64,000 bases of DNA, taken from NCBI RefSeq assembly GCF_003050905.1, contig NZ_QAOT01000021.1. One strand, 5' to 3'. The translations under genes were made by a program, and so were the position numbers. The notes under the pieces were generated by a model, which was given only the letters and a program-made list of their open reading frames with translations, had not been told where the DNA came from and searched no databases. Shown here piece after piece: positions 8,505 to 16,788 of the stretch (the stretch's first letter is position 1; every line of letters starts with the position of its first letter). This DNA comes from Cereibacter_A azotoformans. Lineage in GTDB: Bacteria > Pseudomonadota > Alphaproteobacteria > Rhodobacterales > Rhodobacteraceae.

Positions 8505-9428
8505 ATGAGGAGCAAGATCATGGTGCTGACCGGAAGTCCGAAGATGCGGAAGACGGCCGCGGCACTCGTCGCTGCGGTCGGCCTGTGCGGTGCGGGTGTG
8601 GGCGGCGCGCTTGCGGCGCCCCCGGGAACGCTGCCCTACGGGGCCTACGATCCCGGCGGCGATTATCGCAACGACAGGGATCTGGTGATCGAACATCTCT
8701 TCCTGCCGTGGGAGGACGTCTATCTGCCCTCGCTGGTGGATGCCGACGCCTATGCGCGTCAGCGCAACCGCGCGCTCATGGTGACGCTGGAGCCCTGGAC
8801 CTGGACCCGGTCCGAGCGGAACACGGCAGAGGCGCTGCGCGACGGCATCCGCCGCGGATCCTATGACGCCAACATGAAGGCGGTCTGCGACGTGCTGGCC
8901 GTGCTCCAGAGCCCTGTGACGCTGCGATGGGCGCACGAGATGGAGAACTCGGCCGGACAGTTCATCTGGTCGGGCTGGAACCCGCAGGACTACATCGAGG
9001 CCTTCCGGCGCATGACATCGCTTTGCCGCGAGGCGGCGCCCGGGGTGCGCATCATGTGGTCACCGGCCGGAGAGGAGGGGCTCGAAGCCTACTATCCCGG
9101 CGACGAGTTCGTGGATCTGGTCGGGATCTCGGTCTTCGGCCTGCAGGCCTACGACCGGTTCGAGGTGAACCGGGACCGCAGCTTCGTCGATGTCATGGGC
9201 CCCCGCTACCAGCGCGCGGCGCAGTTCGGCAAGCCGGTCGTCGTGGCGGAACTCGGCGTGTCGGGAAGCGCGGATTATGTGGCCTCCTGGGAGAATGCCG
9301 TGCGCCAGCCGGGCCCGGGCTATTCCGACCTCGTCGGCGTCGTCTATTTCGATCAGAAGGAGGTCTATGCCTGGCCGAACGGCTTCGGCCTGCCGGACTG
9401 GCGGCTCGATTTCCGCGTGACCGACTGA
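8505..9428 (+). CDS. secreted GH26-like glycoside hydrolase
   Basis: A 307-residue protein related to beta-mannanases of family GH26. The likely acid/base Glu lies in RWAHEMEN (E145) and the nucleophile in VVAELGVSG (E249), each at the end of a beta strand as expected for a clan A barrel. Residues 14-38 (MRKTAAALVAAVG and onward) make a good signal peptide, so the ATG at 8544, or the one at 8520 preceded by AGGAG, may be the true start. It begins three bases after the synthase stop. Polysaccharide synthases often carry a periplasmic hydrolase partner (BcsZ for cellulose), and that is the inferred role. It is catalytically complete by eye. Confidence 0.8.
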   Translation: MRSKIMVLTGSPKMRKTAAALVAAVGLCGAGVGGALAAPPGTLPYGAYDPGGDYRNDRDLVIEHLFLPWEDVYLPSLVDADAYARQRNRALMVTLEPWTWTRSERNTAEALRDGIRRGSYDANMKAVCDVLAVLQSPVTLRWAHEMENSAGQFIWSGWNPQDYIEAFRRMTSLCREAAPGVRIMWSPAGEEGLEAYYPGDEFVDLVGISVFGLQAYDRFEVNRDRSFVDVMGPRYQRAAQFGKPVVVAELGVSGSADYVASWENAVRQPGPGYSDLVGVVYFDQKEVYAWPNGFGLPDWRLDFRVTD

Positions 9429-9481
9429 CCCTGAAAACCTGAGTCGGAGGGGGTGCGCCCCTCCAAACGGGTGCCATCTTT

Positions 9482-9539
9482 CGAGGGATCCTGCCCGAAA
9501 GAGGCCATTTTCGGGCCCATCTGCTGGCGTGATCCCTCG
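9482..9539. repeat. nested inverted repeats
   Basis: CGAGGGATC (9482-9490) pairs with GATCCCTCG (9531-9539), and between them GCCCGAAA (9493-9500) pairs with TTTCGGGC (9509-9516). The two perfect stems could form one long interrupted hairpin. No T-tract follows. It lies between the hydrolase gene and a small secreted-protein gene. Confidence 0.55.
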
Positions 9540-9546
9540 CCAGAAC

Positions 9547-9570
9547 TGCCGGTAGTGTTTGTTACCGGCA
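9547..9570. promoter_or_regulatory. perfect 8-8-8 inverted repeat, candidate operator
   Basis: TGCCGGTA (9547-9554) and TACCGGCA (9563-9570) are perfect inverted repeats separated by GTGTTTGT. The site is about 80 bp upstream of the small secreted-protein gene and has the geometry of a dimer-binding operator. The regulator is unknown. Confidence 0.45.
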
Positions 9571-9648
9571 TGAATGATGTGGGTTGTGGGGGATGCCATC
9601 GGCTCAACCCGCCCCATTTCCTTCGTGTCCAGCGAAGGAGATCAGACC

Positions 9649-9933
9649 ATGGTACCCGCTCGCGGTTTTCTCGTTGCTTTCGGCGTGGCGCTCGTTCTTG
9701 GCGCCCCGCAGGCCACCTTGGCGTCCAACGACACCACCAGAAACAGCCAGCCTGTGCGCGGCGTCGTCCAGACGCGCACGGCCGGCACGTTCGACTGGCT
9801 CTCCAGGCCGGCCGTCGTGGTCCGCGCCTCGTCCGAGGCCCCCGCGACCCGTGTCCGACGCCAGATCGGCCGCGGCTCGTGGATCTGCTCTCCGGCAGGC
9901 TTCGGCCGCGGCTCGACCTGCTACGCGAACTGA
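9649..9933 (+). CDS. small secreted protein of unknown function
   Basis: A 94-residue protein with an N-terminal signal peptide (residues 1-25, ending near TLAS-N) and a short basic mature domain. The C-terminus GRGSWICSPAGFGRGSTCYAN contains two Cys 13 residues apart that could form a disulphide in the periplasm or outside the cell. The GAAGGAG ribosome-binding sequence 8 bp before the ATG is strong. The gene stands alone behind stacked inverted repeats, which suggests specific regulation. No family is recognised. Confidence 0.75.
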   Translation: MVPARGFLVAFGVALVLGAPQATLASNDTTRNSQPVRGVVQTRTAGTFDWLSRPAVVVRASSEAPATRVRRQIGRGSWICSPAGFGRGSTCYAN

Positions 9934-10034
9934 GGCGTGCCCCCTGCCGGCGCGAAATGACGTAGCGTCCCGCTCGCTTTACAGTCCCGCGGCGGCTGCT
10001 CTAACCTCGCCGCCGGGACAGGAGGGGAGGCAGC

Positions 10035-11174
10035 ATGGATTTCGCGCTGAGCGAGGAGCAACAGGCGATCTTCGACATGGCGCGCGAGTTTGGCGCGGCA
10101 GAGATCGCGCCCAACGCGCGGGCCTGGGAGGAGGCGGGAACCATCCCGCGGGCGCTCTGGCCCAAGGTGGCCGAGCTTGGGCTCGGCGGGATCTATGTCT
10201 CGGAAGAGCATGGCGGATCGGGCCTCGGCCGGCTCGATGCGACGCTCGTCTTCGAGGCGCTGGCGATGGCCTGCCCGTCGGTGGCGGCCTTCCTGTCGAT
10301 CCACAACATGTGCGGCGGCATGATCGACCGCTACGGCTCGGAGGCGCTGAAGGCGCGCTGGCTGCCGGGGATGTGCAACCTGACGACGCTCGTCTCCTAC
10401 TGCCTGACCGAACCCGGCGCAGGGTCGGACGCCGCCGCCCTGCGAACGCGGGCAGTGGCCGGCCCTGAAGGCTACCGCCTGAGCGGGACCAAGGCCTTCA
10501 TTTCGGGCGGCGGCTATTCGGATGCCTACCTCACCATGTGCCGCACCGGCGCCGAGGGTCCCAAGGGCATCTCGACACTGCTCGTTCCGGCCGGGACACC
10601 GGGCCTGAGCTTTGGCGGGCTCGAGGACAAGATGGGCTGGCGCGCGCAGGAGACGCGGCAGGTCCAGTTCGACGACTGCGCCGTGCCGGCGGAAAATCTG
10701 GTGGGTGAGGAGGGACGCGGCTTCAGCTATGCGATGGCCGGCCTCGATGGCGGGCGGCTCAACATCGCGGCCACCGCGCTGGGGGGGGCGCAGGCGGCCT
10801 TCGACGCGACCCTGTCCTACATGAGCGAACGGCGAGCCTTCGGCCGGCGCCTCGACGAGTTCCAGGCGCTGCAGTTCCGCCTTGCCGAGATGGAGGTCAA
10901 GCTGCAGCAGGCGCGCATCTTCCTGCGGCAGGCGGCGTGGAAGCTCGACCAGGGCGCGCCCGACGCCACCCGGTTCTGCGCGATGGCGAAGCTGTCGGTG
11001 ACCGACGCCGCCTTCGAGGTGGCGAACCAGTGCCTCCAGCTGCACGGCGGCTACGGCTACCTCGCCGATTACGGGATCGAGAAGATCGTGCGCGACCTGC
11101 GGGTGCATCAGATCCTCGAGGGCACCAATGAGATCATGCGGGTGATCATCGCCCGGTCCCTGGGTACGGCATGA
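10035..11174 (+). CDS. acyl-CoA dehydrogenase, probably isobutyryl-CoA dehydrogenase
   Basis: A 379-residue FAD-dependent acyl-CoA dehydrogenase. It shows the FAD/substrate segment CLTEPGAGSDAA, the KAFISGGG loop and the C-terminal LEGTNEIMR with the catalytic Glu near residue 362. It should oxidise isobutyryl-CoA to methacrylyl-CoA in valine breakdown. The specificity is inferred because the next two genes encode later steps of the same pathway, and it overlaps the hydrolase gene by 4 bp. An AGGAGGGGAGG ribosome-binding region precedes the ATG. Other branched-chain acyl-CoAs are possible substrates. Confidence 0.88.
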   Translation: MDFALSEEQQAIFDMAREFGAAEIAPNARAWEEAGTIPRALWPKVAELGLGGIYVSEEHGGSGLGRLDATLVFEALAMACPSVAAFLSIHNMCGGMIDRYGSEALKARWLPGMCNLTTLVSYCLTEPGAGSDAAALRTRAVAGPEGYRLSGTKAFISGGGYSDAYLTMCRTGAEGPKGISTLLVPAGTPGLSFGGLEDKMGWRAQETRQVQFDDCAVPAENLVGEEGRGFSYAMAGLDGGRLNIAATALGGAQAAFDATLSYMSERRAFGRRLDEFQALQFRLAEMEVKLQQARIFLRQAAWKLDQGAPDATRFCAMAKLSVTDAAFEVANQCLQLHGGYGYLADYGIEKIVRDLRVHQILEGTNEIMRVIIARSLGTA

Positions 11175-12205
11175 GCGACGTGCTGATCCGCAAGGCCGGA
11201 CGCGCGGGCCGCATCACACTGAACCGTCCGGCGGCGCTGAATGCGCTGAGCTACGACATGTGTCTTGGGATCGACGCGGCGCTGCGCGACTGGGCGCAGG
11301 ACCCGGAGATCGACCGGGTGGTGATGGATGCCAATGGGCCGCGAGCCTTCTGCGCGGGGGGCGACATCGCCGAGCTTCACGCCCGTGGCACCGCGGGGGA
11401 TCATGCCTTCGGGCAGGGCTTCTGGCGCGACGAATACCGGATGAACGCGCGGATCGCGGAATATCCGAAGCCGGTGGTGAGTCTTATGCAGGGGTTCACC
11501 ATGGGCGGCGGCGTGGGGCTCGGTTGCCATGCGAGCCATCGGATCGTGGGCGAAAGCAGCCAGATCGCGATGCCGGAATGCGCCATCGGCCTCGTGCCGG
11601 ACGTCGGCGGCACGCATCTTCTGGCCCATGCGCCCGGAAGGGTCGGGGTGTGGCTCGGTCTCACCGGCAGCCGCATGGGGCCCGGCGACGCGATCCGCGC
11701 GGGCTTTGCCGACCATTTCGTGCCCGAAGCCGAGTGGCCGGAGTTGATCGCCCGTCTGGAATCCGGAACGGAAGCGATCCCCGCGCACGAGCCGCCCGCA
11801 GGCCGCCTGCCGGAGGCGCAGGCGGAGATCGACCGCCTGTTCGAGGGCTTCGCGCTTGCGGATATCATCGGCCGTCTGGAGCAGGCCGGAACCGGACTTG
11901 CGGAGGAGGCGCTCAAGGCGATCCGGCGCAGTTCGCCCCTCGCGATGGCGGTGACGCTCGAGATCCTGCGCCGGCTGGGGCCCCAGCCGACGATCCGGCA
12001 GGCGCTCGCTCTGGAATATCGTTTCACCTGGCGCGCGCAGGGGCAGGCGGACTTTCTGGAGGGGATCCGCGCGGCGATCATCGACAAGGACCGCTCGCCG
12101 CGCTGGCGTCACGATCATGCGGCGGCCGTGCGCCCGGACGAGGTCGCGGCCCTGCTCGAGCCGCTCGGCCCGCACGCCCTGACCTTCGAGGAGGAGAGAA
12201 CATGA
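11171..12205 (+). CDS. 3-hydroxyisobutyryl-CoA hydrolase (enoyl-CoA hydratase family)
   Basis: A 344-residue crotonase-fold protein matching the hydrolase branch in length (about 340-350; simple hydratases have about 260). The oxyanion-hole segment AFCAGGDI lies near residue 60, GFTMGGGVGLG about 108, and the catalytic region MPECAIGLVPDVGG about 135. It would release 3-hydroxyisobutyrate from its CoA ester during valine catabolism. It overlaps the dehydrogenase before it and the mmsB gene after it by 4 bp each, so the three are translationally coupled. Confidence 0.88.
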   Translation: MSDVLIRKAGRAGRITLNRPAALNALSYDMCLGIDAALRDWAQDPEIDRVVMDANGPRAFCAGGDIAELHARGTAGDHAFGQGFWRDEYRMNARIAEYPKPVVSLMQGFTMGGGVGLGCHASHRIVGESSQIAMPECAIGLVPDVGGTHLLAHAPGRVGVWLGLTGSRMGPGDAIRAGFADHFVPEAEWPELIARLESGTEAIPAHEPPAGRLPEAQAEIDRLFEGFALADIIGRLEQAGTGLAEEALKAIRRSSPLAMAVTLEILRRLGPQPTIRQALALEYRFTWRAQGQADFLEGIRAAIIDKDRSPRWRHDHAAAVRPDEVAALLEPLGPHALTFEEERT

Positions 12206-13074
12206 AAATCGCATTCATCGGGCTGGGCAACATGGGCGCGCCGATGGCCCGCAACCTGGCCGCCGCCGGGCACAAGGTCACGGGATTCGATACGGCGGCG
12301 CCTGCGCCCGAGGGCGTGACGATGGCCCCCTCGGCCGCCGATGCGGCGGCGGGCGCCGAGGTGGTCTTCACCATGCTGCCGAACGGCCAGATCCTCCGCA
12401 CCGTCGCCGATGAGCTGGTGCCGGCGATGGCCGCGGGCGCCGTTCTCTGCGACTGCTCGACCGTCGATGTCCAAAGCGCCCGCGAAGTGGCGGCGCAGGC
12501 CGAGGCGGCCGGGCTTGGCGCGCTCGATGCGCCGGTGTCGGGCGGCGTCGGCGGGGCTGCGGCGGGCACGCTGACCTTCATGGTGGGCGGCAGCGACGCG
12601 GCCTTCGTCACCGTGCGGCCCCTGTTCGAGATCATGGGCCAGAAGGCCGTCCATTGCGGCGGGCCGGGCGCGGGGCAGGCGGCCAAGATCTGCAACAACA
12701 TGATCCTCGGCGTGACCATGATCGCCACCTGCGAAGCCTTTGCGCTGGCCGACAAGCTGGGGCTCGACCGGCAGAAGATGTTCGATGTGGTCTCGACCTC
12801 GTCGGGCTACAGCTGGTCGATGAACGCCTACTGCCCGGCCCCCGGCGTCGGTCCGCAGAGCCCGGCGGACAACGGCTACAAGCCCGGATTCGCGGCCGAG
12901 CTGATGCTGAAGGACCTGCGCCTGTCGCAGCAGGCCGCCGAAGGCGCGGATGCCGACACGCCGATGGGCCGCCTCGCGGCCGATCTCTATGCCCGCTTCG
13001 TCGAGGAGGAGGGCGGGCGAGGGCGGGACTTCTCGGCCATGCTGCCCCGGTTCGAGGGCCGCGGGCGGAGCTGA
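12202..13074 (+). CDS. mmsB: 3-hydroxyisobutyrate dehydrogenase
   Basis: A 290-residue NAD-dependent beta-hydroxyacid dehydrogenase that oxidises 3-hydroxyisobutyrate to methylmalonate semialdehyde. The Rossmann motif GLGNMGAPMARNL starts at residue 8, the substrate loop DAPVSGGVGG is at 109-118, and the catalytic Lys is in GAGQAAKICNNM (K162). The ATG overlaps the hydrolase stop by 4 bp and GAGGAG precedes it. The product would be consumed by the MmsA encoded 30 kb away in this window. Confidence 0.93.
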   Translation: MKIAFIGLGNMGAPMARNLAAAGHKVTGFDTAAPAPEGVTMAPSAADAAAGAEVVFTMLPNGQILRTVADELVPAMAAGAVLCDCSTVDVQSAREVAAQAEAAGLGALDAPVSGGVGGAAAGTLTFMVGGSDAAFVTVRPLFEIMGQKAVHCGGPGAGQAAKICNNMILGVTMIATCEAFALADKLGLDRQKMFDVVSTSSGYSWSMNAYCPAPGVGPQSPADNGYKPGFAAELMLKDLRLSQQAAEGADADTPMGRLAADLYARFVEEEGGRGRDFSAMLPRFEGRGRS

Positions 13075-13261
13075 CGCCCGAGCGACCGCAGCCGTCGGGG
13101 GCGCGCCTGCGCCCCTGACGGGATCCGGTCACGGGCGCGTGCACCCGCGCGCGACCGATGATCCAACTTCTGCCGATCCCGTATCAGTGACAGGCTCATC
13201 CAACGGCGGCCGGGAACCTCGGGGCCCTGTCAGCATTGAGGGTCAAAGGCAGGTGACAAAC

Positions 13262-13939
13262 ATGATTTTCGTTCTCGCTCCCTCCACCACCTTCAATCGC
13301 AGAACCCTCAAGGCGCGCCGCTTTCCGGGTCGCTTCGCCGAGCCGCAGCGGCCTCTTCCGCGCCGGCTGATGCTCTCGACCGCCTTCTGGCGGATGGCGG
13401 CCGAGTCGGCCATGCTCCGCAACGGGGCCGTCGTCGCGCCCATTCCGGCGGCGGTGCTGGTCGCGCCCGATCTCGTCACGGCGTCGCTCGCCCTGTCGCC
13501 GATCCTGCTCTTCCTTCTGCTCTTTGCCGAGGGGCATCTCGTGCCCGTCCGCCCCCGGACCGGCGACGAGGACGAGGTGGCGCGCGTGCTCGATCTGTTG
13601 CGGCTGCGGGGCCGCAGCGTGCTTACCCGGATCGCGGCCGAGCGCGGCATCCTGAAGGGCCGGCTCACGCTGGTGATCGAGCAATCCACGCTCGCCCGTC
13701 TGCCCCCGATCACGCTGGTCTCGATCCAGAGCTCGGCCGACGGGCGCGTGCTGGACCTGAGCGCCGAGGAACAGCAGATGGTACGTGAAACGCTTTTTAC
13801 AGACGGGCTCGCGGAATCGGCGCTTCTCCGCGTCAACCTGGTCGAGAAGAAGCCCATGCGTGAGGTGTCGCTCGAGGCGCACAGCGTTTCGGCCCACTCG
13901 CGGCTTGCGGCGATGGCCCGGACGGTCGCCAAAGCCTGA
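13262..13939 (+). CDS. hypothetical protein with one or two hydrophobic segments
   Basis: A 225-residue protein of unknown function. Residues 1-50 are basic. A hydrophobic stretch at about 57-92 (VVAPIPAAVLV and ALSPILLFLLLF) could span the membrane once or twice. The rest is a soluble acidic to neutral domain with regular strand/helix alternation. AGGCAGGTGA precedes the ATG. It is monocistronic, with a strong terminator 22 bp after its stop. No family is recognised. Confidence 0.65.
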   Translation: MIFVLAPSTTFNRRTLKARRFPGRFAEPQRPLPRRLMLSTAFWRMAAESAMLRNGAVVAPIPAAVLVAPDLVTASLALSPILLFLLLFAEGHLVPVRPRTGDEDEVARVLDLLRLRGRSVLTRIAAERGILKGRLTLVIEQSTLARLPPITLVSIQSSADGRVLDLSAEEQQMVRETLFTDGLAESALLRVNLVEKKPMREVSLEAHSVSAHSRLAAMARTVAKA

Positions 13940-13961
13940 CTGTCGGACCACCTGCCTGAAG

Positions 13962-13986
13962 GCGCCCGCGAAACGGGCGCTTTTTT
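13962..13986 (+). terminator. rho-independent terminator
   Basis: A perfect 7-bp stem GCGCCCG / CGGGCGC (13962-13968, 13974-13980) with a CGAAA loop is followed by six T residues. It terminates the 225-residue hypothetical gene. Confidence 0.85.
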
Positions 13987-14052
13987 CATGGAAGAATCCA
14001 GGACCGGCAAGGGCCGGTCCTGGATCGGGTCCGTATCAAGGGGGCAAGCCTG

Positions 14053-15363
14053 TCAGCGGGCGAGGCTGATCACCCGGCCGAAGGGCGGTTCGGGCGCATC
14101 ATCCTGCGGCACGGCCCAGATCACCGGCACCTTCGGGGCGGGCCCGCAGGGGCCATCGAGATCGGTCAGCATCACGATCACCGACGGGTCGAGTTCCAGC
14201 GCGCTCTGGATCACAGGGCGGAAGTCCGTGCCACCACCCCGCGCGAAACTCACCCGCTGGATCTCGCTTTCCCAAGCCATGCCCTGCATCTTCGTGTGGC
14301 CGCTCACCACGGTGTCGAAGGCCAGCACATGAACCTCAGCCCCGGTGCGGCGCCCGATCCCGGCCACCTGTGCGGCAAAGAGCGAGAGGCGGGCGTCGTC
14401 GATCGAGGTGGAGGTGTCCACGCCGATCGCGACGCGGATGCGGTTGCGTTCGGGGCGACGCGAGGGCTGGAAGGGCGGCTGATACCGTCCCTCGGCGCGG
14501 GCGACGCTGTCGGCGGCGAGCCAACGGCGGGCAGGCACGCCCCAGTCGGGCCGCGGTACCTGCGTCACCGCCTTCGAGATCATCCGGCGCAGCAGCCGCT
14601 CCCAGTGGGGAAGGCCCACCTGCGGCAAGTCGAGGAGTTTGTGCGACAGGGTGCCGATGCCGCGGCCGGCCGAGCGTCCGGCCTCCATCGCGCGCGTGAT
14701 GCGGTCCTGCCAGTCCGAGGCATCGGGACATTCATCCTCGTCGCCCTCGACCGGGCCGGGGCAGGGCTCCAGATCGGCGTCAAAGCCCTTCTGGCGGGCA
14801 AACTCCTTCGCCGCCTCGGCGGCGTCCGGGCGGGCGTTCTCACTGTCGTCCGATCCCTTGCCCTTGCCGTCGCCGCCCCCCTTGCCCTTGCCGGCGCGCG
14901 AGGAGTCGGACTGCAACCGGATGTAGAGCCCCTCGGCATCCCACTGACAGGTCCGCGTCTCTTCCGGCAGGGCCGCCTTCAGCAGATCCGGCAGCAGGAT
15001 GGCGGGGCGGGGAATGCAATGGCCGGCCTCGACCAGCGTCTGGTTGAGGATCGCGTCGCAGGCGATGTTGAACAGCTCGTCGTCATAACGATCGCCGAAG
15101 CGCGAGCGCATCTCCTGCGCGCGCGGGCCGTGGCGAAGCGCCAGATGCAGCACCTGATGCCCGGCAAGCCCCACCTGTTCGTGGGGCGCCAGATCCTCGA
15201 ACCCACGTCCGTAGAAGATCGACCGGCCGTCGGTCCAGGCCGCCTGCGCACGTTCGTCGCTGTCGCGGTGGGGGCACCACAGCGCCAGCGCCCCCAGGGC
15301 CGGATCCTCTTCCGACAGCCGTCGCAGCGCCGCCCCGGCGCGCCGGGAATGGCGCGCGCTCAT
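14053..15363 (-). CDS. VWA-like / putative metallopeptidase domain protein (DUF2201 type)
   Basis: A 436-residue protein with two parts. The N-terminal domain (1-190) matches the putative metallopeptidase domain often paired with MoxR ATPases; its metal-site motif here reads HQVLH (69-73) followed by H78, so the usual Glu of HExxH is Gln. A low-complexity Gly/Lys/Asp linker (about 170-200) leads to a C-terminal VWA-like domain with the MIDAS motif DTSTS near 320 and GGGTDF near 386. The start overlaps the MoxR gene by 4 bp. MoxR-VWA pairs usually act as chaperone or metal-insertion systems; the client here is unknown. Confidence 0.82.
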   Translation of the reverse strand: MSARHSRRAGAALRRLSEEDPALGALALWCPHRDSDERAQAAWTDGRSIFYGRGFEDLAPHEQVGLAGHQVLHLALRHGPRAQEMRSRFGDRYDDELFNIACDAILNQTLVEAGHCIPRPAILLPDLLKAALPEETRTCQWDAEGLYIRLQSDSSRAGKGKGGGDGKGKGSDDSENARPDAAEAAKEFARQKGFDADLEPCPGPVEGDEDECPDASDWQDRITRAMEAGRSAGRGIGTLSHKLLDLPQVGLPHWERLLRRMISKAVTQVPRPDWGVPARRWLAADSVARAEGRYQPPFQPSRRPERNRIRVAIGVDTSTSIDDARLSLFAAQVAGIGRRTGAEVHVLAFDTVVSGHTKMQGMAWESEIQRVSFARGGGTDFRPVIQSALELDPSVIVMLTDLDGPCGPAPKVPVIWAVPQDDAPEPPFGRVISLAR

Positions 15364-16478
15364 TCGAGACCCATCGCCTGGCGTTCGCTGGCGTAGGCGG
15401 CATAGGCCGGATGCCCGAGGAAGTCCTCGGCCAGACCCTGCTCGAGCCCGCGGCGGATCGCCATCTCGAACCCGTGGGTGCACAGCTCGGCCAGCGGCAT
15501 GCGCGCAAAGCTGCTGTCGGTGCGGTGAACGTCGAGGGTGCGGATGCCGGCCATCACGTCGATCACCGGAGCCGCCGTCTGCGGGCCAAGCGCGCCGACG
15601 AGGCCGTAGATCAGCGCATGCAGCCCGTGCATGGAATCGGGGTAGAGCATGATCCGCTCGCTCGGCGCGGCATTCAGCAGCCGCTCGACCGAGACCGAGG
15701 CCTCGATGTCGTCCGCCACCAGCATGAACTCGGCCGCCACCGCCTCGCCCACGGTGCCCGCCACCATGATGCGGCGAAGCTCGCGGTCGCGCACGGCGGC
15801 CATGATCCGGCTCACCCTCTCCCAGCTGCGCGGTGTCGTCGAGATCATCAACCCGCGATCGAGCGCCTCGGCGGTGGTCTCGAGCAGATCGGGGCGCATG
15901 CGGATGAAGGCCAGCACCGCGGGATGGAGCGTGCGGGGAATGGCATAGTTTTCCAGCCAGTCCTTCGCGGTCGCCCGGACCTGCAGATGCACCAGCCGGT
16001 CAGACAGGGCGGTGCCCATCTCGTAAGCCACGGCGCCGTCCTCGATCATGTTGCCGGCCGCCACCACGAAGACATTGTCGGGCAAGTGATGCGGACCCAC
16101 ACGCCGTTCCAGCAACAGGCCATAGACGGCGGGATGAAGGTGGGGCGGCGCCGCCGTCAGCTCGTCGAGAAACAGAAGCGAGGGACGAACCGGATCGTCG
16201 GGCAGATCCTCGGGCCGATACCACTGGGTCTTTCGGGTCTCGTGGTCGTAGTAGGGCAGGCCCCGCAGGTCCTGGCTCTCGATGGTGGTGAGTCGCAGGT
16301 CGAAGAAATGCGCCTCCTGTTCGGCGGCAAGCTGGCGGACGATCTCGGTCTTCCCCACGCCGGGGCGGCCATGCAGCATCCAGGAGGTGGTGAGGGCGCC
16401 TGCCCGCTGGGCGGCCCACCCCTCGCGAAGCACCTGCTGCGCCTGACCTGCCGAGACTTCCAGGGTATTGACGGTCAT
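15360..16478 (-). CDS. MoxR-family AAA+ ATPase
   Basis: A 372-residue AAA+ ATPase. Walker A GRPGVGKTE is at 37-45 and Walker B LLFLDELTAA near 100; sensor-like AAGN and the NxxR region (ALSDRLVHL) follow. The ATG at 16478 is chosen because GAAAGGA sits 7 bp upstream, giving a start five codons inside the longest open frame. It is coupled by a 4-bp overlap to the VWA-like gene, the classic MoxR-VWA partnership. The pair probably remodels or activates another protein. No cofactor-enzyme gene lies beside it to name the target. Confidence 0.85.
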   Translation of the reverse strand: MTVNTLEVSAGQAQQVLREGWAAQRAGALTTSWMLHGRPGVGKTEIVRQLAAEQEAHFFDLRLTTIESQDLRGLPYYDHETRKTQWYRPEDLPDDPVRPSLLFLDELTAAPPHLHPAVYGLLLERRVGPHHLPDNVFVVAAGNMIEDGAVAYEMGTALSDRLVHLQVRATAKDWLENYAIPRTLHPAVLAFIRMRPDLLETTAEALDRGLMISTTPRSWERVSRIMAAVRDRELRRIMVAGTVGEAVAAEFMLVADDIEASVSVERLLNAAPSERIMLYPDSMHGLHALIYGLVGALGPQTAAPVIDVMAGIRTLDVHRTDSSFARMPLAELCTHGFEMAIRRGLEQGLAEDFLGHPAYAAYASERQAMGLE

Positions 16479-16788
16479 TACTATTCCTTTCACTTCCGAA
16501 GCACAGGGACCGCCACGGCAACGCCGGGGGAGTGCGACCCGGCTGCCGGAGCCACAGGGCCATTCAGATCCACAAGATCAGATGGTGCAAAAGGTTCCCT
16601 TGTCATGTGCGCTTTTGACGCATTGACAATGGCGACGAGCTATGAGCGGAAAATGGGCCAACGGAGGGGCGAGCGCCCGGACGACAGGCGTTTCCTGCAC
16701 GGAGGCATCATCTTCTGCTTCCCCCATTGGCAGGGCGCGATTTGGCGCTAGCCTCCTTGCCATCTAGAACACGGACAGGACCTTTCAA

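Noticed and set aside
16620..16650. TTGACA (16623-16628) as promoter of the CHASE3 kinase operon
   Set aside because: No acceptable -10 sequence at 16-18 bp; the nearest TATGAG is only 12 bp away.
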